A stretch of DNA of 64,000 nucleotides from Oxytricha trifallax (Eukaryota > Ciliophora > Spirotrichea > Sporadotrichida > Oxytrichidae), in contig ARYC01000675.1 of NCBI GenBank assembly GCA_000711775.1, positions 1 through 64,000 on the forward strand. Direction: 5' to 3'. Each line of letters starts with the position of its first letter. The stretch's first letter is position 1. The notes under the pieces were generated by a model that saw only the letters and a program-made list of their open reading frames with translations, did no database searches and had not been told where the DNA came from. Below are positions 46,816-58,195 of the stretch, in pieces. The translations under genes and the position numbers were made by a program.

Positions 46816-47198
46816 ATAAAAATAAAGAGTAAAATTTCAAATAAAATAGAACATTTAATAATTTTTAAATTAATCAGACTATATGTTTATTGGTGTAAAG
46901 ATTACTTTTCCATTTAATATTATAATATTTTAAATAAGTATTTCTAAATTACAAATTTTCATTTTAGGTTTGGATCTTTTTATTAGAGGATATTTCAATT
47001 TAATATTTATGTTAAATATATTCATTATGTATGATTTTATTATTTTAAATGAATTAAATTAAATCTACAAATTTCAGTCATTAAAATTCTATAGCAGGCT
47101 TATTGTTTCCTTTCAACCTCTTCTTTAATTTCACCCTTTTACATTTAAAATCCTTTAATTACTCAGATTTGATTTCTTATTCATGCATATATATAATT
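46816..47198. other. AT-rich intergenic stretch
   Basis: May hold the missing first exon of RING-CH paralog 8; nothing else recognised. Confidence 0.45.
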
Positions 47199-47736
47199 TC
47201 ATCTAAGTTTCCTGTGTTTATAGACCAAAACCCCATAACCTGCAATCAAAGCATAAAACCCAATTCTCCTTATCAAACTCGTATCTCCACCACTAGGATC
47301 ATTTCTTATATCTCTCAAGCCTTCGTAGTATGAGGGGACACAGTTCAGGCCAATAGCTGTTAAGAATAGAAAAGCAGATTGGTAAGGATGTGGTACTTTC
47401 GCTGAGAGATACAAACCTGTACCAGCTAAAATGTTCAAAGCAACTCCGAAATGATATTTCTATAAAAAAGGGAGTTTAGACTATATTCGAAATTTTAGAA
47501 ATTAAAGTTGAAAATTAGAATTTCAAAGAAGAAGATTTTATGGAAGTTTACAATTAAACAAGATATTTAAAGATGAAAGAGATTAAAACAAGAGATGAAA
47601 TGCAACTTACATTATAAGTAAAGTCATTAGAAAAATCAGATCTTTATCTGCCATAAATTCCCAATAAAATTGAAGTAGCATAAGAGCCAAACGATAGCAT
47701 TGCCCATATACTTGTTCCTCCACCAAGTCCACTCAT
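47199..47736 (-). CDS. TMEM256/DUF423-like small membrane protein
   Basis: Start ATG 47736 (MSGLGGGTSIWAMLSFGSYA), stop TGA 47199-47201. One GT-AG interruption at 47460-47610 (151 nt) separates the first helix from the rest. The product is about 128 residues with three or four hydrophobic segments (WAMLSFGSYATSILLGIYG; HFGVALNILAGTGLYLS; SAFLFLTAIGLN; RIGFYALIAGYGVLVY) and a basic end (YKHRKLR). The motif NKYHFGVALNILAG and a later YYEGL match the pattern of TMEM256/DUF423 proteins (YHxxHxLA and FYYxAL). The function of that family is poorly defined. Assignment is by pattern only. Confidence 0.68.
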
Positions 47737-48230
47737 TTTATTATTTTAATAATTTAACTTAATATATTATTGTTGATGGTAATATTATAAAGAGCAAGAC
47801 ACTATAATTTAATAATTATTAATAAATTTCTTACAAAGCAAAACAAATAAAATTAAATAATTGCATCTAGCTTATACTGTAATTTAATTAAAAAAATTAT
47901 ATAATTGTGTGAAATTTGAGAAAACCAAACAAAAATCAATGAGATCTGTAAATAAAAACATAAGAGGAATGTTAGAGAGTAATTATTTAGATTGCTTTAA
48001 GCAGTGCATTTAAGGTATAATTTTATTTTTATGCTTAAATTTTCCAACAAAAAAATTTAAATAAATTGAGTCAATAAAGATTTAGATTTTTAATTTAAAT
48101 AGTAGTGAGAGTAATTAGAATTCGAAAACAGAGAGTCCAGAGATCGCATACTATTAGAATTAGTATAACATTTAAGATTAATAATAAAATGGAAGATCCT
48201 AAAATGCTAATGCTATAGACAAGAAACTTT
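47737..48230. other. AT-rich intergenic stretch
   Basis: Nothing recognised before the foldback element. Confidence 0.5.
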
Positions 48231-49001
48231 AATAGTGATATAATAGATAAAAATAGGAAATTAAGTAATTTAGTAAATAGCAATTATAATAAGTAAAATT
48301 AACTGCCAGTAATTAGGAGTGTTAGTAATCATTATTTGATTTATATTTTAAATTAATTAATTAACTCATTTAATATATATAATTAATGGTCTAGTTGTTT
48401 GGCAGGGTCTTTTGCAGACCAATTTTAATTATAATTATAAATTATCCTTATTAAATATGAAAAGATATTAACAATCAACTATCTACTCAAGAGTATCTCT
48501 CCCACTCTCTCGCTAGTCTCCTACCTAGCTGTATGTACCCACTTTTTTCATAAAATATCTTATAGTCAGTGTTATGGTTTGCGCAGCAGATACCAAAGTT
48601 GTTGCACCAGCTGAAAAGGCAAGATTAAGAGAAGAGAGATTTTAGTAGGAGAGGAAGCACAAGCCGCGCTTGACACTTGTCAGATCACTCTATAGCAAAG
48701 ATGAGGTGTTATTTCATAAAATAACTTAAATGAGCAAGAGTGTGCCTAACTTATGCATTATAGAAAACCATTCAAGATTTCGCAATTTATAAATATAATT
48801 AAAAATGGTCCACTAAAGACCCTACCAGACCACTAGACCACTAATTATATATATATATTAAATGATTTAATTACTTAATTTTAAATATAAATCAATTTTT
48901 GATAACTAACACTCCTAGTTACTGGTAGTAAATTTTACTTATATAAAAGCTATTTATTAAATTACTTAAATTTTTATTTTTATCTATTTTATCAATAATA
49001 A
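48231..49001. mobile_element. Foldback element with internal short ORF
   Basis: Inverted arms of about 215-220 bp (about 48231-48446 and 48782-49001) with roughly 85-90% apparent identity. A shared landmark is CCAGTAATTAGGAGTGTTAG, matched inverted by CTAACACTCCTAGTTACTGG. The spacer is more GC-rich and holds an ORF. No clear target-site duplication was found, and the right end abuts the ATG of the next gene. Confidence 0.75.
48574..48781 (+). CDS. Short ORF inside foldback element
   Basis: From ATG 48574 the frame reads MVCAADTKVVAPAEKARLRE, then HKPRLTLVRSLYSKDEVLFH, with Gln as TAG, and runs on into the right arm without a TGA for a while. Coding-like composition contrasts with the arms. 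It could be a captured gene fragment or an element protein; no family recognised. Confidence 0.4.
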
Positions 49002-49002
49002 A

Positions 49003-51925
49003 ATGATTAAATAATTACAACTAGAAATTAGAAAAGTCTATTCTCTGGGACATATTTATAGTGTGATAGGAATTTTCTAAAAACCCAGAGAGAAATTAAA
49101 GAAGGAGAAAAGTTATAAACTTAAGGAAAATATGTTGGTATAAAAAATGATTCAATTTAAGTTGAAGAATTAGATTAATTTATTATACTATAGTATTTTA
49201 TAAATTATTATTTACAATCTAATTTTAAACTCCTAAGAATACAACAATTAGAGTGATAGAAATCATTACACTAATAAATCATAGACATCAAGAAATCAAA
49301 ATATTTAGCCTACTTAACCTAGAACTATGCAACTTAGTAATTCTTTGAGAAGTTTTCAATAAATGATACATGAAAAGTTTTAGTCGTCCCCTGAAGTCAG
49401 ATAAAAGTAGACAAAGCCTCAAATTTAATCTGAAAATAAAAAGGGAAAAAGAAATCGAGAATATGTTAATGAAACACCTTTTTAAGATGAAATTTCCTAT
49501 CAATATGAATATCCAATAAGCCAAAAAAGTAGGAAAAGAGATATACTTTTCCTTTTTTAAATGAAACTTATTCTAAAAGGAATTTAGAAGTTTACATCTT
49601 CACAAACTCGTAATTTTCTAGAAAAGCTACAAGATACAAGAATGAAAATCTAATCTCAGCTCTCTCAATTAGATAAAAATGAAAAAATATCATCTCAAAA
49701 TTCTTCACCAAATTACTAGCTAAAATCAGCCATTTAAGTTAAAAATGAAGATTTAAGATAAATCAGAGGACTTAAGCAATCAGTTCAGTTTAACATACCT
49801 GATTTTGATATCGAAGATAATCCTAACCTTTAGATTTAAAATTTATTCTAAGATAGGAGATACAGTCATTAACCATAAATTTAAAAGTAGAAAGATGAGG
49901 AGAAATTAAGAATTCAATCATCAAAGACCTCTATGGGTTTCTAAAATCAAAATAAATTACCAATTCAAAAATCAGAGAACATTGATGATTTAAATGAGAG
50001 AATAAGGCAGCTTGAACTAGAAAACTAAAAACATAAAGAAATGCTTGAAAGGCTTCAATCTAAAATCATTCTATAAACACCAACCAATTTTTAGAAAGAG
50101 CTCTCTCCCATAAGACAGTAACAAGATGAGTTATTCAGTTCAATATTTAGCACAAATAATCTAGAAAATGAAGATGACATCTACAATCGGTTACTTTAGT
50201 CAAAGTCTAATAGCAAGTAAAATTCTACTAAAAACTTAGTCTCGATGCTTCAATCACATACTTAACCTATATCAAACTATTAAGCACAAGAAGTAAAATA
50301 TAACTTCGAATAGAATAAAAGGCATCATAATTTGGAAGTACAAAAAGTTGAGAGTTAAGATACTCCAAGTTTTACAAGAGCAAATACTCAATAAGATCAT
50401 CATTTAAAAAATGGTGATAAAAAATAGTTAACAAAGCATGTATATTAAGATTATCAGCAAAATTGCGATATTAAACATTTTCAGAGATCGGTTTCACCAT
50501 CTACTGTAATTTAAAAACCGAATTAACTCAATCATAAAACTGAAAATGACAAATTACACATAGAAGATTTATAGTGCAAAAATGGAAATAGACCAAGAGA
50601 TAGCGAAACTGGACATTATTACAGTCCAGAAGTATAGCTGCTAGAAGCTGCTTATAGTCATAGAAGGCAAAGCTCTCAAGAAAAATGGGCTAAGAGATAA
50701 TAGTCATAACTTCAATAAATCTAAGATAAAGAAAGTCTTAATACTTAATTAAATTATCAATGCAAGTAAAGAGAGAACTAATAATTGATAATTGCTAAAC
50801 TCAAATCAAGAGAATATAATTTGGTCAAATTTTTTTAACATTTATTATAATAAGACTATATATTGGTATAATTATAGTACCAATAAGCCTTAAAGAAAAG
50901 AATAACGGACAAATTTGAGTCAATACTGAATGAAATCTCCAAATCCCCCATTTAAGATAGATCTAATCCTAAAAAATCAGACCGAGAAGAGAGAATTCAA
51001 AAATTAAAAGATGAAGTAATACCTGGCATTTAAAAACCAAAATTGAAAAAAGTTAAAATTAATGAAGGTTTGTAGATCATATAAACGATTATTATGCTAA
51101 GAAAGGGTTTCATGAGTATTTATAGGCAATCTAGGTAAAGTATAATTGTTGATAAACTGACACAATTAATAGAATGTTAGTCTAAAAAATCAAAGTCTTA
51201 ATAGTAAATGCAAGCTTTTGTGAAATTAAAACTAAATCTGAGACATTAAAGAATTTTAGAAGCAAATATTAAAGTTGGATTCAGAATTTTATGTAGATTT
51301 TACAATCAGAAAAACGAAGTTTAAAAATTTAGTGCTTTTTCAAAGATGATATAAGCTGCTTAGACTAAGAAAGTAAGATTTGAAGAATAAAACTATAATT
51401 AAACAACTTCTCCTAGCATTGTTGATATTTAACTTCCAGTGAATAATTTAAATTGTAATAGCCCTTTAAATTAAAACAATTTTACATAATTAAGCTAATG
51501 TCAATCTCTTAATAATTTGATAAGTTCAAGAAATTTGCAATAAAGAGCTGTGAAAACCTTTAAATTGGATTTATCTAATAAAGCTGCAGTATCTTTGACT
51601 AATAGAAATAAGACCTAATAAAATAATGCTGTTGGTAGTAAATCAAAAATGAATTCTAGTTCTACGACAACTAAATTTCTTTATATATTCATATTATTTA
51701 AATAGAGTTATTTTGTTAACCATAAACCTTTTTAAATTGTCTAATACTTTGAACAGAAAACAAAGTAATCAAAGATCACCAATTAATTAAAAATAACAGT
51801 CTCCCAAAATCCTGTCGCCCAGATAATCCAATTAATCCCCTTAAAACTTAATAATGAAACCTAACTCTAATATTGGTATATCTTCTACCTAAAATAAAAT
51901 GTTTACAAGAAGAATTTCTAAGTGA
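49003..51925 (+). CDS. Very long Gln/Asn-rich coiled-coil protein
   Basis: Start ATG 49003 (MIKQLQLEIRKVYSLG); stop TGA 51923-51925. Only two interruptions are needed: an AT-rich gap of about 90 nt between ATGTTGG and CTCCTAAG near 49.13-49.24 kb, and one near 51.67-51.77 kb after SKMNSSSTTTK, ending TTTGAACAG. Between them about 800 codons are open only because TAA/TAG are Gln. The protein is low-complexity (Q, N, S, K) with coiled-coil pieces (IDDLNERIRQLELENQKHKE). A more ordered C-terminal part (TIIMLRKGFMSIYRQSRQS; ILEANIKVGFRILCRFYNQ) has a distant IQ-like look. The end reads KMFTRRISK. No family recognised. Confidence 0.7.
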
Positions 51926-52058
51926 ATTAGTTGATTTAATGAAGATAATTATTTCAATTATTGAATTTAATCTCATGAGAAATTTTAATAATGTAAGGAT
52001 TATACTATTTTATTTTTTAAAGTTTTAATCATAAATTTTCACTGATCATTTCTGCCCT

Positions 52059-55000
52059 TCAATACATACTAATATCAACTCCCTTAGATTTAAGGACTTT
52101 CTTCATATCAAATTCTTTCTTCTTGTAAGTTTGCTATGCTTATTTAGAATTTTTTATAACACCATAATTAAATTAATATATAAGATAAACTTATGACATG
52201 TATTCTTGCATCTGTTTGGTTTATTCTTCAGCCATCGTAGCCCTGACACTGAGTTCACTTCTCTCCTTTTCTAGTTATGATAAAGTCTTCTCCAAGTGGA
52301 ATATCTTGTTCTTGAGGTACTTGGTGTTGCCTGAGCTTGGACCAGCTGAGTCTTCATTCATTAAAGCCTTGAGCTTTTTGTTCTCTTCAATTAAGGCATC
52401 TCTTTCTCTACGGATTTGAGCTGTCTCTGCTGAACCAGTGCCTGGTTTGTTTAAGACATCCTGATTTCCCTTGAGATAAGTTATTTCTTATAGGAGTCTC
52501 TCTTAAATGTCATCTAATTTTTAGGCACCGAAAGAATGCATTGAGTGCATAGATTTTCTTGGATCTTGCAAAGCCATTTACAATTGACGTTTCAAGTCAG
52601 CTATCTGTTATTCTAAATCTCCAATTGTTGATCTTAATCTTTGCATCTCTGGATCATTTTGATTAGTTTTTGAAGTTGACTTTCTAGTAAAGGCATTTTA
52701 TTATCTAGCTAGTTCATTTTCTAGGTCTGCAATTCTGAGCTTCAATCTTTCAATGTCAGAAAGACCTGATTTGACTGATTAAGGCATTGAAGTTTGCATG
52801 TCTCTATTTTATTGATACATACTTGGTTGAATTCCTTTACTATATCCAGTAGCTTGAGCTTAAAGTCCAATACTATCCATGGGTCTACCATCTGTCAATC
52901 TTCTCATATCTTCTTCTAAGTTTCTATTTCTATTTTTAAGTCTATCGAGTTCTGTCTACTGTCTTCTCAAGTAATCATCATCGTCGTCATCTTCAAGACT
53001 GATTGGTGGAGGCATGGTTAAGATTTCAGGGAGTGGTTAACCTAAGGGAGCCCAATCTTCTGCTAAATATTTCAATTGGCGAGCATAACGCTTTAAAGCT
53101 CTGAGTTTCTTTCTAAGATCATCAATGCATTTTTCCTTTCTGTCTAAAACTAAATAAAAGTACAATATGCCATTAAGTGATTTTAACGATTGTGATGTTT
53201 TTTATTAAACTTGTGACAAATCTTATTCTTTTTCAGTGTATGATCTAATAAGCTCCTCTTTAGCTTGCCAAGTAAGTGCTGCTTGATCGGGATTATGTTC
53301 ATTCATATATTTTGTCAATTTATTTCTATAAGCACTTCTCATTTCCTCTAACTGCAACATGATTCTGTTCTTATCACTCTTTAGTTCAATATTTTACTCT
53401 TCTATGATTTTGATGTCGTCTGTTAATTCTTCAATCTTTCTGTTTAACTCTTTGATCTTTCTCAGTAAATCAGTTTTCTCACCATCCCACATTTCTCTCT
53501 CTAAGTTAAGGCGCTTATTAGCTTCCATATCATCAACTCTAAGTTTGTCAGTGTCATGCCCCTTGTTTCTAGTAATTTCTAAGAATTCTCTCTCAAGTTC
53601 CATTTTTTTATTGTCAAGATCCATGTTGCTTTGCTGATTTTAGAGATCATATCGAATCAATTCAGTTTTTAAGCGTTCTATTTCTCCCTTAGCTACAATC
53701 AGAGCTTCTTTGGTCTCTTATAATTCATGAGCAAGCTTTTCGTTTTTCCTTTCCATTCTGGAATAATCATCCCCAATCTGTCCGGCTTTACGATTATTTT
53801 AACTTGAATCTGATTGCAAAGCCTTGTTTTCATTAACCAGGTTGACTAACTCTATTCCCAAATTTTCATTCTTGACTTTCTCTTGATCCAGATCTTACTA
53901 AATGTTAATGAAATTCTTTTTCAAAGCTACAAATTCAATCTCGATTTCTTTCTTATCATCAAGTGCCTCTCTTAGCTTTTCCTGTAGCTCTTAAATTGCT
54001 TTAGCAGCCCTTTCTTCTTTGATATTTAGTTCTAACAGATCATTTTCAGCATGTAGTAATTTCGTATTAACATCGAATGAGTTATTTGAAATCATTTCTT
54101 AAAGCTTTGTGTTTTCAATTTGTAATTCAATTAACGCCTTAGAAACCTTCAACTTTTCTTCTTCACTTTGAATTAATTCAGCCTAAAGATCAGCTTTAGA
54201 CTTTACTAGTTCATTGAACTTAGACTTCATTTCCTACATTCTGTTAATAAGTTTAGATTTCTCATCTGTAAACTTCATTTTTTCCAAGTTCTCATCAATT
54301 AGTTTCTTTTCAAGTTCAGCAATTTTAAGATTATAGTTATCGGCGTTATCACCAGGTTTCATATTTACTTGGTTGTAGAGCTAGATTAACTCAACTCTAT
54401 ACTTTCTTAGAAGACCTATTGTACGGTTATCATTGATAACTGGGAAATTCATGATTTATTAACATTTCTTAAATGCTCTCATTGCAAGAGTAGAACCAAT
54501 AGGATCTCCATATTGTATAGTAAACACTCCTACTGTTAGAGAGTTACCTCCAAATACATCCTTGAGTAATTATGTTAAGATTGAACCATCATAGAAGACA
54601 TAATCTCCATGAGGGTTAGTAGCAAGTTCTTTAGTTAGATTGTTCAAACATAACATTCCCTTATTAAGAGTTTAACCTTGTTTTACTCTCACATTTTCAG
54701 GGTCTTCATTTAGAACTTCACACCCTGGCATGTCAATGATATCTAGTTTGCTTACTAACACATTCGTATCTCCACTAGCAGGATTGTCTGTGATCTGAGT
54801 AATTTCAATTGAGAAGATACCAGCTGCTTTTTCACTTAATTTACCGAACTCATTAGCTCTATTAGTTCTATTTTTAGTACCATTAACGAAAAAGTCTGCT
54901 AGTTGATGCTAGTTAGTCATAGGTATCCAGTTAACTCCATTTACCATAGGACCTTCCCATTCATTAGTGATAACATTTAATGAGTGATGTCCATAAGCTC

Positions 55001-55617
55001 CAGTAGGCTACAGTAAATCATGAACTTCTTCATCAACTATTTCAATAAATCTGACTTTTACTGAGAAGGTAAAATTAGGATTCATGTCTCCAGCACCTCC
55101 TGCATTTTATCTATAGCGTTTATCCTCTAAAATATTAAATAAGTTGTCAGCTAGAAGTGAAATGAGACCTGGATCTGATTTATTTCCTTCCATGCAGTGA
55201 GTTTTACCACTTCCAGTTGCTCCAAACATAAAAACTGAAACGTTCACTCCCTCTGTTAGAGCTCTTAAATATGATAGAAACTATTTAATACATCAATCAT
55301 TTGTGAAAAACTTACACCTTATTCAAAAATTCTAGCCATTGTTTGATCTGGTGGAAAAATTTCATTGCATTCAAATTCCTCCTTAACTATGTATAATTTA
55401 AATAAAGATTTTAATGAGTTACTAACTTCTATTGTTAACATCTAGAATTCCTAATCTATTCCCACTGATTCTAATATCTTCTCTTTGATATCCAATAGAT
55501 GGTTTAACTCTCACCTAATTATTATTTGTTGATGGGTAATTAATAAATTACCATGCATTATATTGGGACACCTTTTATTATTTAGGCTAGTTCGTGATAG
55601 CCGCTTGTATAATCCAT
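52059..55617 (-). CDS. Divergent N-terminal kinesin-like protein
   Basis: Start ATG 55617 (MDYTSGYHELAQII), stop TGA 52059-52061. GT-AG introns of 35-57 nt join GVPIQCM to VRVKPSIG, DVNNR to IKEEFECN and IFEQG to FLSYLRAL, and one lies near the 3' end. One IES lies at 53152-53206. The motor keeps a P-loop (GATGSGKTHCMEG), but switch I is NRTNRANEFGKLSEKAAGIF instead of the SSRSH form, and switch II is DIIDMPGCE instead of DLAGSE. The later helices (GDYVFYDGSILTQLLKDVFG) are recognisably kinesin. About 750 residues of coiled coil follow. A long-stalk kinesin is expected to bind microtubules; the switch changes may impair ATP hydrolysis. Total length is about 1,110 residues. Confidence 0.85.
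53152..53206. other. IES in kinesin gene, pointer AAACT
   Basis: 55 bp between AAACT at 53147-53151 and 53207-53211. Removal joins KEQDLSQV to LDRKEKCIDDL in frame; the nearest GT-AG intron is one base longer and shifts the frame. Confidence 0.82.
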
Positions 55618-55780
55618 TTTTTAAGAATTAGAAATAGTATTTCTCTTTTCTTCTTTCTTAATTTAATTATTATAAAATTACCAAAAATATTCTAATCAAC
55701 TTTTAAAAGACTAGTTTTCTAAATATTTTTTATCATGTGATATTAGAAATTAAAATTTACATTTATTTTGATTGTAATTA

Positions 55781-57279
55781 ATGGAAACTCCAGGCTAATA
55801 AAAGCCAATAAAAACAGGTATACTTTAAATTCAAATTATTAGTAAACTTATTTTTTAGATAGACAAAGAAACGAAAAAATAAGTAGGAAATTTGAAAACG
55901 AAGACCTAGAAGTTTTACATATCCACGATGAGGATTTGCGACCCTTTATAATAAACATTTTCAGATCAGATTTAGGATGCTTGAAAAAGCTGAAAACCTT
56001 AAAACTCGAAAGATGTTAACTTGACATTTTTGCTCCAAAGGAGCTTAGTGATAAACTTGTGAATGTATCTTTAGAGGGGAATAAACTTGATAAATTAGAA
56101 GCATAATTTGGATATGACAAGGTTGATTACGAATTGGAGGATGTTAAAATAGAGACTTTAAATTTATCTAGTAATTAGTTCAAGATCTTTCCTTATAAGT
56201 CACTCAAGACATCTCCTAAGCTTATGTAAGTTTGAATTATAAAAGTTAATACAAAAATTTAGATTTTTGGACTTGAGCAGAAATAAGATTGGGAACTTTG
56301 ATCCAACTTGGAACTTTAGAGTATTTGAAAGCTTAAGAGAATTAGATCTAAGTTCAAATCATTTGGATATGTTTCCAGTTAATATCAAAGACTGTCCAAA
56401 ACTCTAGAAATTCTTAAATTATATGACTTATTTATTTGATTCAGAGCAATATATAATAAGATTTAAACCATTCCAAATGAGTTTTATCAATCAGAGTCAA
56501 TGCAAGAGCATTTAACAGACTTAATATTGAATGTGAACCCCTTAACAGAGCTAAGTGGTCTTATCAGATACTTGAAAAATCTAAGGGTTTTAGGAATTGC
56601 TCATACTAAAATACAGGAGCTACCACCTTAAATTGCGAATTTGCAAAATATGAAGTAAATTGTAGTGGAAAATACGCCATTACGTGTCCCAAAGCTCGTC
56701 TGTGCTGAACGTGGTTTCGAAGCAATTAAGGAATTTTTCATGGAGCAAAGACAAAGAAATTAAGAAACCAATTTGCTCACAACCTATGATGACAGGGATG
56801 AACATAATTAATCACAAACTAACATTAATAACAATAATCGAGGCAATCCTTTGAACTAACTACTCTAAAAATAGAACACATCAAAGCTTAACGAAAGCGA
56901 TGAAGAGGATGAAGATTCGAGCAATTTACTGAATGAAGAGAAAAAGTTCTAAGATTATGAATTAAAAAAGAACAAGCTAGTTTCTAAAGAATTTGCTTAT
57001 GCAGTTATAGAGGAAATGAAAAAAAAGTAGGATATCGATCTGTATGATCCAGGAGTTCTAGAGGACTTTAAAGATAAGGAACATGAATTCGTGCAAGCTT
57101 ATGATTAAGTGCTCAAGAATTACATTTAATAGGACAAACTTAATATGCTACCTGACTTCTTCAAACAGAATTAGCTTGTAAAGCAAATAAAAGATTCTCG
57201 TAGAGCTGTAAGATTTGATTTCCCTGCTATTCAAGCCGCAGGCTCAACTGAAGATCAATAATCTTATATATATAAATGA
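55781..57279 (+). CDS. Leucine-rich-repeat protein
   Basis: Start ATG 55781; stop TGA 57277-57279. A 41-nt GT-AG intron follows KPIKT. Two further breaks fall inside LRRs: near 56.23-56.26 kb (34 nt to remove, pointer uncertain, joining SPKLM to VLDLSRNKIG) and an IES with pointer TATA at 56424-56451. The LRR block reads LKTLKLERCQLDIFAP, IETLNLSSNQFKIFP, LRELDLSSNHLDMFP, YNKIQTIPNEF and LRVLGIAHTKIQELPPQI, typical 23-24 residue repeats. The C-terminal half is acidic and coiled, ending AVRFDFPAIQAAGS. LRR proteins of this size are often axonemal or signalling adaptors in ciliates; no specific family is claimed. Confidence 0.8.
56424..56451. other. IES in LRR gene, pointer TATA
   Basis: 28 bp between TATA at 56420-56423 and 56452-56455. 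The segment contains no GT. Removal gives KFLNYNKIQTIPNEF, a regular LRR. Confidence 0.75.
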
Positions 57280-57367
57280 TAAATTAGATAAAAATCACCC
57301 ATTAATTTTCGTTAAATTCTAATTAATTTTTTTTCCTAAATCTTTTGCAAAGAAGTTAGACTCACAA

Positions 57368-58039
57368 ATGATAGACAACTCTTTAAACCGAGTAATAGCA
57401 CTAATTCGTTTTTAAAACTTCGAACTATATAAGATCCTAATTGAGTTGATAAACAAAATGGACATTTACAAATTGAAATTTGTGATTACTTATGTGACGA
57501 CATACCTCGATGAGTTTTTGCTGTTGTGTGACTTGAAAGCCTAAATAGACCCCAAAATGATCAGTTTTAAAGATGAGTTCGATATTGACATGTAAGAGCG
57601 TAAAAAGGAAACTTATATTATTAAATTCTTGCAATATATTAAAACATTAAGCTATTTTAAATAAAATTAATAAAATTGCAAAAAATTTTAGGACAATAAA
57701 TTGTATTAAAAATAAAATTAAACTTATGAGATTGATATAAACAATCAAATTTTCTATCAGAAAATCGGCTAGCACCCATAACTTATGCAGTTATTTTCTC
57801 TCCTGAATTTCAAAAAAGAGATGAGTAAGCAACATATTATAGTTCACGGAGATAATGGAAGTTAATTAATATGTAATTTATGAATTGTTATACATTGAAT
57901 TATAAATGAAATATATTGAAGTCTGGGTGGTGGATTTACAGGTGTAGTGAAGCTGAGAGCAGACAAGACGGAAAGCAATTACAGAGCAATTAAAGCAATA
58001 AACCAATTATTGAAGCTTTTGCAAAGTGTATAATTATGA
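57368..58039 (+). CDS. Small helical protein, PUB-like
   Basis: Start ATG 57368 (MIDNSLNRVIALIRFQ; the frame is also open a little upstream), stop TGA 58037-58039. The first coding block runs to about 57.64 kb (DEFDIDMQERKKETYIIKFL). AT-rich DNA separates it from a second block at about 57.73 kb (EIDINNQIFYQKIGQHPQLM, LFSLLNFKKE). A 55-bp IES then leads to GGGFTGVVKLRADKTESNYR. The second block resembles a PUB/PUG domain (short strand, F-x-x-x-x-G, then LxxLGF), which binds p97/VCP in PNGase-type proteins; this is a weak match by eye. About 200 residues. Confidence 0.55.
57863..57917. other. IES, pointer GAAGT
   Basis: 55 bp between GAAGT at 57858-57862 and 57918-57922. Removal joins VHGDNGS to LGGGFTGV in frame. 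The GT-AG alternative is one base longer and out of frame. Confidence 0.8.
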
Positions 58040-58195
58040 GCATATTTCTATCTTACTGAACAATTAGATTTCACTAGTATATTAACTCTATTGCATATAG
58101 AATTAATTCAAACATATAATGATTAAGATTAAATAAATAAATTCGTTATTAATTAGTAGGTGTTGGCTTCTATATTATTAATTCCAAAAACCTTA

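Noticed and set aside
55275-55309. AGTTT-flanked segment in the kinesin motor taken as an IES
   Set aside because: The 35-nt GTAAGT...TAG intron restores the frame, whereas the pointer deletion of 30 nt does not.
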